Assembly: GCA_030145595.1 (NCBI GenBank)
Contig: JAQYVG010000237.1
Coordinates: forward strand, 1-5,003
Source of the DNA: Desulfobacterales bacterium
Lineage (GTDB): Bacteria > Desulfobacterota > Desulfobacteria > Desulfobacterales > UBA11574
Reading direction: 5' to 3'
DNA: 5,003 nt
Position 1 is the first letter of the stretch. Every line of letters starts with the position of its first letter. A program made the translations under genes and the position numbers. Shown one piece after another: positions 1 through 5,003 of this stretch. The notes below the pieces were generated by a model. The model saw only the letters and a program-made list of their open reading frames with translations, searched no databases and had not been told where the DNA came from.

Positions 1-36
1 GTTCGATTATACTGAGTTTCTCGATTTCCAGATGTG

Positions 37-96
37 CAATATGTGGTAATTTGAATTAATAAACTACAATATGTTCTAATTCAATTAAATTATATA
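37..96. repeat. Two-copy imperfect direct repeat, 30-bp period
   Basis: The octamer CAATATGT occurs at 37-44 and again at 67-74, each followed by two different bases and then TAATT, so 13 of the first 15 positions agree. The copies sit exactly 30 bp apart, about three helical turns, upstream of the promoter at 117-145. They could be binding sites for a regulator, but the surrounding DNA is so AT-rich that chance similarity is a real alternative. Confidence 0.3.
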
Positions 97-116
97 TAAA
101 TTATACATAATTTAAC

Positions 117-145
117 TTGACACTAACAAAACACAAGCTTAAGAT
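117..145 (+). promoter_or_regulatory. Sigma70-like promoter for the small HTH gene
   Basis: A perfect -35 box TTGACA lies at 117-122 and a -10-like TAAGAT (4 of 6 consensus bases) at 140-145, with a 17-bp spacer. Transcription would begin near 152, giving an untranslated leader of about 40 nt before the ATG at 191. The upstream DNA is AT-rich, as expected for an UP-element-like region. It is the best promoter match seen in the window, although no experiment or conservation supports it. Confidence 0.5.
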
Positions 146-154
146 ATGATTAAA

Positions 155-175
155 AAAAACATCAAAGATGTTTTT
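155..175. promoter_or_regulatory. Palindrome at the predicted transcription start; possible operator
   Basis: AAAAACATC (155-163) and GATGTTTTT (167-175) form a perfect 9-bp inverted repeat around a 3-base AAA centre. It lies a few bases downstream of the predicted transcription start of the small HTH gene. XRE/Cro-type regulators commonly bind such palindromes near their own promoter, so an autoregulatory operator is a reasonable inference. Read on the minus strand it ends in a run of eight T, so a weak terminator is possible, but the stem is too AT-rich to favour that. Confidence 0.35.
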
Positions 176-190
176 ATAAAATGAAGTCAA

Positions 191-386
191 ATGAGCCAGA
201 ATACCCTAAAAACAATAAGAGAATTTCCTATTAAGCAAGATTGAACTTGCCAGAAAAGCCAACATATCCCCCATTACCATCACGCGGATCGAAAATGGGA
301 TGCCTTGCCGAATGGAAACACAGCGAAAGATTATTTTGGCATTGGGATTTAAAATTTCTGATAAAAACAAGGTGTTCGGCGACTAG
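191..386 (+). pseudogene. XRE-family helix-turn-helix regulator, frameshifted
   Basis: The reading frame from ATG 191 gives MSQNTLKTIREF and then stops at TGA 242. From about 222, the frame offset by one base continues the same protein: LLSKIELARKANISPITITR, then IENG, METQRKIILALGF and SDKNKVFGD, ending at TAG 384-386. Joined, the product is about 64-65 residues. It fits a single Cro/C1-type HTH domain: a first helix, ELARKANIS as the turn region, PITITRIENG as the recognition region and a helical tail. The downstream frame has TAA at 216-218 and no ATG, GTG or TTG before the conserved core, so it cannot be expressed alone in the normal way. The lesion lies around 220-228 in AATTTCC. One extra base or two missing A would explain it. 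In intact form it would be a small DNA-binding repressor or regulator. A sequencing error in the short homopolymer is the main alternative to a real pseudogene. Confidence 0.7.
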
Positions 387-466
387 AACTACGGCATGAA
401 CATTTCCTTGACGCCCTTCTGTATCTGCTTGGTTTCATAAGCGATTCACTGCAAATTATTAAAATT

Positions 467-496
467 TAAAGGCAGAGTCAAATGACCCTGCCTTTA
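467..496. terminator. Intrinsic terminator, probably of the LysM gene (bidirectional)
   Basis: AAAGGCAGAGTC (468-479) pairs with GACCCTGCCTTT (484-495) around a 4-nt AAAT loop, and T467 can also pair with A496. In plus-strand RNA there is one A-C mismatch (476/487). In minus-strand RNA the same position is a G-U wobble, so the stem is fully paired. Both sides end in A/T-rich runs: TTTATTTTAT on the plus strand and TTTAAATTTT on the minus strand. It lies between the convergent HTH remnant and LysM gene and can serve both. The better pairing on the minus strand suggests it was the LysM gene's terminator before the 517-729 element was inserted between them. Confidence 0.75.
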
Positions 497-516
497 TTTT
501 ATCTGCCCCATGAAGC

Positions 517-729
517 GAGACCTTTGTAAAACGCACCCTCTTGCCCAATTCCTGCGCCTGCCCCGTAGGTCTCCGTTGAAATGCCGGAACAGGCCAGCAG
601 ATCGTACTGGGATGGTTAAAATTTTCGCCGTCCCCCGATCAAAGTCCGGGACCTTCGACTTGAACCCCGGTTAAATATTAAATACGAATTTAACTGGGCA
701 GGCAAAAATGAACATTTTTCAAAGGTCTC
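517..729. mobile_element. 213-bp non-coding MITE or solo IS remnant with terminal inverted repeats
   Basis: The left end GAGACCTTTGTAAAACG (517-533) and the inverted right end GAGACCTTTGAAAAATG (729-713) agree at 15 of 17 positions, with the outer ten bases identical. The element is flanked by the GAAGC duplication at 512-516 and 730-734. No open reading frame of any size is seen inside, so it would need a transposase supplied elsewhere. That makes it a miniature inverted-repeat element or an internally deleted insertion sequence. The part at about 540-670 looks richer in G and C than the flanks. The inside holds a hairpin (666-698) and an inverted copy of the terminal heptamer, AGGTCTC, at 567-573. 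It sits 13 bp downstream of the LysM stop codon, between that gene and the terminator at 467-496. The parent transposon family cannot be fixed from the termini alone. Confidence 0.65.
666..698 (+). other. Hairpin inside the mobile element
   Basis: CCCGGTTAAAT (666-676) pairs with ATTTAACTGGG (688-698), including one G-U wobble, around an 11-nt loop. The 11-bp stem is strongest in plus-strand RNA, because the wobble becomes an A-C mismatch on the minus strand. There is no T-run after it, so it is not a standard terminator. Structured cores of this kind are common in miniature elements. Confidence 0.45.
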
Positions 730-747
730 GAAGCATCGATTCGCTTT

Positions 748-1395
748 TCAAGGACTCACCAAAAGTTTTTGCCCAGGGTGAATGACGTCGCCGTCGGCCA
801 GCTTGTTAAAACGGCGCATTTCTTCCACCGTCAAACCATACTGACGGCCGATTTTATACAATGTTTCTGACGGTTTAACGGTGTGAAATTTCTTTTTAGC
901 GATTTTCTTGGATACGGTTTTGGTTGTCGAGGATTTAGCCTTCCGGGCGCTGGATTTGCCCATCTGTTTTTGTATATTGTCTATATTTTTCGCCATATGA
1001 TCCATTCTTAACATCAGAGATGCTTCAGAACGATCGAAACGCTCTTTGAATTGTTCAAAAGTTTGGGCCTGCTCCCAGATTTGCGCAACTCTGTCATCGA
1101 TCGCTTCAAACTTGGCGATGCTTTCTTCAAGCTTTGTCATCCGGTTCTCTAAATCCAGGATTTTGTTTTCTACTGTGGAACTCCGGCTTCTGGTAAACAG
1201 AAGGATCAAGATTATGGCCAGAATCAAAAATCCTATCCCGAATATGGACAGCGGGATTCCATCGGGTTTTTTAAATAGATTGGATCCGAACTTTCCCGTC
1301 TTTTTCTTTTTCCAAGGTGAATATTCTTCGTCATAATGGTCGTTTTCCGACTCTGCATTAAATTTGCCCCCGATGTCGGAGTCTCCTGGTCCCAT
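748..1395 (-). CDS. Membrane-anchored coiled-coil protein with C-terminal LysM domain
   Basis: The product is 215 residues, probably a cell-envelope protein that binds peptidoglycan. An acidic tail (1-25) is followed by a basic stretch (WKKKKTGKF, 28-36) and one membrane helix (about 48-67). Next come a predicted coiled coil rich in charged heptads (about 73-145), a Lys/Ser/Thr linker (146-168) and one LysM domain (about 170-213). The LysM features visible are FHTVKPSETLYKIGRQYGLT, then a second helix and HPGQKLLV. LysM domains bind N-acetylglucosamine-containing glycans such as peptidoglycan. The basic residues before the helix suggest the N-terminus is inside and LysM is in the periplasm. 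The start is supported by AGGGGG at 1402-1407 (minus strand), 6 nt upstream of ATG. The gene stands alone and is divergent from the kinase operon. No catalytic domain is seen, so a structural or scaffolding role is more likely than an enzymatic one. The exact role is unknown. Confidence 0.88.
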   Translation of the reverse strand: MGPGDSDIGGKFNAESENDHYDEEYSPWKKKKTGKFGSNLFKKPDGIPLSIFGIGFLILAIILILLFTRSRSSTVENKILDLENRMTKLEESIAKFEAIDDRVAQIWEQAQTFEQFKERFDRSEASLMLRMDHMAKNIDNIQKQMGKSSARKAKSSTTKTVSKKIAKKKFHTVKPSETLYKIGRQYGLTVEEMRRFNKLADGDVIHPGQKLLVSP

Positions 1396-1440
1396 GGCTA
1401 ACCCCCTAAATTAATGTTTACGTTCTTTTCTGATCCTGAA

Positions 1441-1469
1441 ATAATAAAACCTAACAAAATTTTTCGCAA
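1441..1469 (-). promoter_or_regulatory. Candidate sigma70 promoter for the LysM gene
   Basis: Read on the minus strand, TTGCGA (1469-1464) and TATTAT (1446-1441) are separated by 17 bp. The -10 box matches consensus at five of six bases and the -35 box at four. The start codon is about 46 bases downstream of the -10 box. The region is AT-rich, so chance matches are possible. Confidence 0.4.
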
Positions 1470-1547
1470 GATTAAAGAATAAACACCCCATTTAACTGCA
1501 AAGGATTCTTTGGGAAGACGGTTTAATCTGAAAGTCATGACCAGTTG

Positions 1548-1574
1548 TTGAAAAAATTATACTGTAATGATAAT
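1548..1574 (+). promoter_or_regulatory. Weak promoter candidate for the kinase operon
   Basis: TTGAAA (1548-1553) and GATAAT (1569-1574) each match sigma70 consensus at five of six bases, but the 15-bp spacer is short. Using TTGTTG at 1545-1550 instead gives an 18-bp spacer with a poorer -35 box. It would leave a leader of about 110 nt before the kinase start. This is offered only as the best candidate in the gap. Confidence 0.22.
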
Positions 1575-1689
1575 AAATATCTTGATGATCCGAACCCTAT
1601 AAAATTTCAAATGGCTGGAAGTTACGCCTGCAGTTAAACGGATAACTCTCATCGACCGAAACAGAACAGGGGTTAACAAACGCTAAACC

Positions 1690-3966
1690 ATGTTCAAATT
1701 GTTTAAACATCTTCGTATTAACCTGGTCTCAAAACTCATCCTTTCCGTGGGTCTGACCTTACTCCTAAGCATATCTACCTGGGCCTACTTCAATATTAAA
1801 TATCAGACGGAAAAGGTCATGAAAGATATTATGGAGGGAACCGACCGATTGAGCAATACTATTATCCTCGGCGCCCATTATGCAATGATGATCAACTCTA
1901 GGAATGATATCAACCATATCATCAACAACATCAGCAAACAGAAAGAGATCGATACCATTCGCATTTACAATAAAAAAGGACAGATAAAATTTTCAAACCG
2001 GGCTTCGGAACTCGAGGTGACCACAAACATAAAGGCAGAGGCCTGTGATGTCTGCCATCGGTCGGACCCCCCTCTGTCTGAGCTCAGCCTGGTGCAGAAG
2101 GCACGAATATTCCATTCTTCACAAGGGCACCGCCTCCTCGGTATTATCAGTCCGATCCGCAACAATACCGGCTGTTCGTCGGATTCCTGCCATGTGCATC
2201 CTGAGGGGAAGAAGATACTGGGAGCCCTCGATGTTGTTGTTTCCTTAAAAGAAATAGATGAAGAAATATCTTTTCTTGAAAACGGTATCATTGTTCTGGC
2301 TGTGTTTGCCTTTCTGTTCACCTCCGCAATTATTTTTATTTTTGTTTTAAAATTTGTAAATCAGCCCATTAAGAAGCTGATCAGCACAACCGATCTTATT
2401 GCCAAAGGCGAGTATTCAAACGATATGGACATTAATCAGAACGATGAAATGGGCCAACTGTTTACTGCCATAAATAAGATGGGCACACGAATTGCTGAAA
2501 AGCAAGTTGCACTTAAAAAACAGAGGGATGAATACCAGAACCTGTTCGAGCTTGTGCCTTGTCTGATTACGATTCAGGACAGAGACTATAGGCTGATCGG
2601 TTACAATAAAGAGTTTGCGGAGACTTTCAATCCCAATCCAAATGATTTTTGCTATTGTGTTTATAAACAGCGGGATGAAAAATGTAAGATCTGCCCGGTT
2701 GAAAAAACATTTAAAGACGGCCTGTCCCATTATGGTGAAGAAACCGGCTTGAGTAAAGGCGGGACGAGAACGTATTGGCTGGCCAGAACGTCTCCAATTT
2801 TGGACGCACACGGCGAAATCACCGCTGTCATGGAAGTTTGCCTTGACATAACCCGAATGAAGCAACTTGAAGAGCGGCTTGAAAAATCGGAGAAAAAATA
2901 TTACGCTATTTTCAACAATATCCCTAACGCCGTCTTTGTACTCGACGTGAACACCCTTGAAATACTCGACTGCAATAAAAGTGTCACCGATGTTTACGGA
3001 TATGAAAAGGATGAGATCACAAAAAGATCCTTTCTGGATTTATTTCTCGATGAGGAAAGAGACCATTATGCTTTCAAAATAATCACATCTGCTTATGTAA
3101 ACCAAGCGAAACATGTCAATAAAAACGGCAAAACACTTTTTGTGGCCATTCGGATTTCACCGTCGGAGTATTTGGGACAAAAAGTGCTGCTTGTTACCAC
3201 CAGCGATATTACCAAGCGGCTTGACGCCGAACATCAACTCATTCATGCCGGCAAAATGGCAACGCTGGGAGAAATGGCCACCGGCATTGCCCATGAATTG
3301 AATCAACCGCTCTCGGTCATTAAAACCGCAAGCAATTTCTTTATTAAAAAATTTGATGAAAACAATACCATCGACAAGGATCTTCTTTACAACATGCTTG
3401 AGATGATAGACCGCAATGTTGACCGTTCGGCCAAAATTATCAATCATATGAGACAATTTGCCCGAAAATCGGATGTGGTTCTGGGTAAGGTTCAGGTCAA
3501 TGAAGTGCTGGGAAGAGCTTTTGAAATTTTCAGCCAGCAACTCAAATCCAGAGGAATCGACGTGGTCTGGGATATTGACGAAAAACTGCCGAGGGTAATG
3601 GTAGATCCTAGCCGGTTGGAACAGGTTTTTATAAACCTTATTTTAAATGCCAGGGACGCCATCGAGGAGAACAGGGTGTCTTCCGAGACGCCCTTGGGCA
3701 CCAAAAAAATCACACTTAAAACAAAACTCGTGGGAGAAACGGTCGTTGTCGAAGTCACCGATACAGGGGCAGGGCTTCCTGAAGGTATATCAGACAAGAT
3801 ATTTGAGCCGTTCTTCACCACAAAAGAAGTCGGAAAAGGGACCGGCCTCGGCCTTTCCATCAGTTATGGTATCATTAAAGACTGCGGCGGAGACATAAAA
3901 GCGACGACCAATGAAAAAGGAGAAACCTGTTTTAGGTTAACTTTTCCTGTAGAGGATGTAAAATGA
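1690..3966 (+). CDS. Di-haem-motif membrane sensor histidine kinase (HAMP-PAS-PAS-HisKA-HATPase)
   Basis: A 758-residue inner-membrane kinase. Membrane helices at about 16-36 and 199-220 enclose an extracytoplasmic sensor of about 160 residues. This carries two c-type haem attachment motifs, CDVCH (119-123) and the CX4CH motif CSSDSCH (162-168). HAMP (about 221-275) follows, then a PAS (about 283-390) with a cysteine cluster (C321, C323, C332, C335), and a second PAS (about 403-510). In HisKA, H535 in HELNQPL is the phospho-acceptor. The HATPase shows an N box (N653), DTGAGL (691-696), FEPFFTT (705-711) and GKGTGLGLS (715-723), so it looks fully active. The HELNQP type resembles NtrB/HK4 kinases, which often partner sigma54-dependent regulators. 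TAA at 1684-1686 lies in frame just upstream, so ATG 1690 is the first possible ATG. Its Shine-Dalgarno match (AGGGG, 1668-1672) is unusually far, 17 nt away, so translation may be weak. It overlaps the next gene by 4 nt. Haem binding follows from the motifs. The ligand (redox state, NO, CO or O2) is unknown. Confidence 0.92.
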   Translation: MFKLFKHLRINLVSKLILSVGLTLLLSISTWAYFNIKYQTEKVMKDIMEGTDRLSNTIILGAHYAMMINSRNDINHIINNISKQKEIDTIRIYNKKGQIKFSNRASELEVTTNIKAEACDVCHRSDPPLSELSLVQKARIFHSSQGHRLLGIISPIRNNTGCSSDSCHVHPEGKKILGALDVVVSLKEIDEEISFLENGIIVLAVFAFLFTSAIIFIFVLKFVNQPIKKLISTTDLIAKGEYSNDMDINQNDEMGQLFTAINKMGTRIAEKQVALKKQRDEYQNLFELVPCLITIQDRDYRLIGYNKEFAETFNPNPNDFCYCVYKQRDEKCKICPVEKTFKDGLSHYGEETGLSKGGTRTYWLARTSPILDAHGEITAVMEVCLDITRMKQLEERLEKSEKKYYAIFNNIPNAVFVLDVNTLEILDCNKSVTDVYGYEKDEITKRSFLDLFLDEERDHYAFKIITSAYVNQAKHVNKNGKTLFVAIRISPSEYLGQKVLLVTTSDITKRLDAEHQLIHAGKMATLGEMATGIAHELNQPLSVIKTASNFFIKKFDENNTIDKDLLYNMLEMIDRNVDRSAKIINHMRQFARKSDVVLGKVQVNEVLGRAFEIFSQQLKSRGIDVVWDIDEKLPRVMVDPSRLEQVFINLILNARDAIEENRVSSETPLGTKKITLKTKLVGETVVVEVTDTGAGLPEGISDKIFEPFFTTKEVGKGTGLGLSISYGIIKDCGGDIKATTNEKGETCFRLTFPVEDVK

Positions 3967-5003
3967 TGGAAAAAACAATTTTACTGGTGGATGATGAGCC
4001 GGATATCCGTGAGGTTCTCAATATAACCTTATCTGATATCGGCTACAAAGTTCTTACCGCCGAAAACGGGGCGGATGCCCTGAACATCTTCAAAAATGCC
4101 GACATCCCGGTGGTCATTACCGATATTAAAATGCCCGGCATTGACGGTATCGAGCTTCTTCGAAAAATTAAACACGAAAATCCGGAAACAGAGGTCATAA
4201 TGCTTACCGGCCATGGGGATTTAGATCTGGCCATAAAAAGTTTAAAATTTGAAGCCACCGATTTTATCACAAAGCCAATCAACGATGACGCCTTGGAATT
4301 GGCCCTGGTAAGAGCCTTTGAAAAAATTGCAATGAGAAAAAAGCTTAGGGAATACCACCGAAACAGGTCCATGAATGATGTTCTCATCAATGAGCTTATT
4401 CAGGAAGATATTATGATAATTGGATCCGACTATCGGATTCTGGATGTCAATGAAACCCTGCTGAACAAATTGGGGCTGGAGAAGGAGGAAACCATCGGTC
4501 GGTACTGTTATGAAATAACACACAGGCAAAATACACCATGCTCCGGTGAGAATCATCAATGCCCCCTTGTACAAACGCTCAAGACACATAAATCTTCCAA
4601 GGAAACCCATGTCCATAAAGACAAGAACAATAACAATATCTATTATTCAATTTCTGCATATCCTCTGTTTGAAAACGGCCAAGTGATCGGCGCCATTGAG
4701 TTGTCCCGAGATATTACTGCCGATATCAATGCACGGCAGGCAATGATGAAACAGGACAAACTGGCATCCATCGGCCGGTTGTCCGCCGGTGTGGCCCATG
4801 AGATCAACAACCCTTTAACCACAATTTTAACCAGCACAATGTTGATCCAGGAGGATATGGCCCCGGATGACCCCATTCAAGAGGAGTTGGAAACCATCGC
4901 CAATGAAACCCTCCGTTGTCGCAAAATCGTTACCAGTCTTCTGGATTTTGCTCGCCAGACAAAACCAGCCAAAAAGCATTACAATATCAACAAAATTGTT
5001 GGT
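3963..5003 (+). CDS. Receiver-PAS-histidine kinase hybrid, truncated by the window end
   Basis: An open frame of 347 codons runs off the window without a stop. The receiver domain (about 4-120) has all key residues: acidic pair D10/D11, phospho-acceptor D54 in TDIKMPG, T82 and K104 in TKP. A PAS domain (about 140-255) carries a cysteine cluster, C182 in GRYCYEI, C193 in TPC and C200 in CPL. HisKA follows, with H279 in HEINNPL as the probable phospho-acceptor and DFARQ later in the second helix. The ATP-binding domain should follow outside the window. No membrane segment is seen, so the protein is probably cytoplasmic. The start ATG 3963 overlaps the upstream stop as ATGA and has AGAGG (3951-3955) 7 nt before it. 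ATG 3966 is the alternative. Tight overlap with the haem-motif kinase implies translational coupling and a shared pathway. The receiver is probably phosphorylated by that kinase (inference), and the final output regulator is not in view. Confidence 0.9.
   Translation, partial: MMEKTILLVDDEPDIREVLNITLSDIGYKVLTAENGADALNIFKNADIPVVITDIKMPGIDGIELLRKIKHENPETEVIMLTGHGDLDLAIKSLKFEATDFITKPINDDALELALVRAFEKIAMRKKLREYHRNRSMNDVLINELIQEDIMIIGSDYRILDVNETLLNKLGLEKEETIGRYCYEITHRQNTPCSGENHQCPLVQTLKTHKSSKETHVHKDKNNNNIYYSISAYPLFENGQVIGAIELSRDITADINARQAMMKQDKLASIGRLSAGVAHEINNPLTTILTSTMLIQEDMAPDDPIQEELETIANETLRCRKIVTSLLDFARQTKPAKKHYNINKIVG

Larger units (their letters stand above)
512..734. repeat. 5-bp target-site duplication GAAGC flanking the element
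   Basis: GAAGC occurs directly outside both ends of the inverted-repeat element, at 512-516 and 730-734. The two copies are identical and abut the terminal repeats exactly, which is the signature of transposition with a 5-bp staggered cut. Removing the element and one copy rejoins the DNA as ...CCCATGAAGCATCGATTC.... Confidence 0.7.
1396..1689. other. Divergent intergenic region between the LysM gene and the kinase operon
   Basis: These 294 bases separate two genes transcribed away from each other. They contain a plausible minus-strand promoter (1441-1469), a weak plus-strand promoter candidate (1548-1574) and the LysM ribosome-binding site (1402-1407). No RNA gene, riboswitch or convincing sigma54 site was seen. 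The stretch 1580-1685 carries no feature I can name, so the kinase mRNA leader would be about 100 nt if the plus-strand candidate is right. Confidence 0.6.

Noticed and set aside
2..49. Possible C-terminal end of a protein entering from the left (FDYTEFLDFQMCNMW then stop)
   Set aside because: Only 15 codons are visible, other frames here are equally open, and no family is recognisable. Upstream sequence is needed.
389..448. Minus-strand peptide ending YETKQIQKGVKEMFMP that resembles a real protein C-terminus
   Set aside because: It is closed by a stop 18 codons upstream and has no start codon or ribosome-binding site. It could be a gene remnant, but it is too short to support.
517..729. Small non-coding RNA gene or riboswitch in the structured GC-richer stretch
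   Set aside because: Terminal inverted repeats and the exact target duplication explain the block better as a mobile element, and no known riboswitch core was recognised.
1046..1336. 96-residue open frame on the plus strand opposite the LysM gene
   Set aside because: It is antisense to a convincing domain-bearing gene, and its serine- and isoleucine-rich product looks like a coiled-coil gene read backwards.
1608..1635. TGGC...TGC-like sequence before the kinase operon as a sigma54 promoter
   Set aside because: The -12 element lacks the TTGC core at the required spacing from the TGGC, so the match is not credible.
1965..2321. Antisense open frames across the haem-kinase gene (also 2416-2865, 3157-3540 and 3492-3860)
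   Set aside because: They lie wholly inside a kinase gene whose frame carries continuous conserved domains, and their products show no domain.
4029..4876. Minus-strand open frames over 4029-4876
   Set aside because: The plus-strand frame from 3963 is open to the window end with intact receiver, PAS and HisKA motifs. The minus-strand frames are shadows.
1..5003. CRISPR array, tRNA, rRNA or a phage/defence module
   Set aside because: No regularly spaced repeats, cloverleaf-like segment, rRNA core sequence or defence-family motif was seen on either strand.

Overview
The window looks like chromosomal DNA from a sulfate-reducing or related Desulfobacterota (delta-proteobacterial) anaerobe. This is inferred from style, not from a marker gene. 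The clues are a sensor kinase with c-type haem motifs on the outer side of the membrane, tandem PAS/histidine-kinase genes with a cysteine-rich PAS type common in that group, a small XRE-type regulator of a kind often seen there, and moderately AT-rich DNA.

Layout. Positions 1-190 are very AT-rich, with a good sigma70-like promoter (117-145) and a palindrome (155-175). They lead into a short XRE-family helix-turn-helix gene (191-386, +) that carries a frameshift and is called a pseudogene. Positions 387-747 hold no gene. This stretch contains a strong hairpin terminator (468-496) and a compact 213-bp element (517-729) with inverted terminal repeats and a perfect 5-bp target duplication, which is a MITE or a solo remnant of an insertion sequence. 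On the minus strand, 748-1395 encodes a membrane-anchored coiled-coil LysM protein. Positions 1396-1689 are the divergent intergenic region, with a plausible promoter for the LysM gene and a weaker one for the kinase operon.

The rest is a two-gene signalling operon on the plus strand. The first gene (1690-3966) encodes a 758-residue membrane histidine kinase with an extracytoplasmic domain carrying CX2CH and CX4CH haem-attachment motifs, followed by HAMP, a cysteine-rich PAS, a second PAS, HisKA and HATPase. The second gene (3963 to the window edge) overlaps it by ATGA. It encodes a receiver, then a PAS with the same type of cysteine cluster, then a HisKA domain. Its ATPase domain should lie beyond the window.

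How the genes could work together (inference): a redox or small-ligand signal is read by haem outside the membrane and possibly by cysteines in the cytoplasmic PAS domains. The first kinase would pass phosphate to the receiver at the N-terminus of the second kinase, tuning that kinase's output to a regulator outside the window. The LysM gene is transcribed away from this operon and has no evident functional tie to it.
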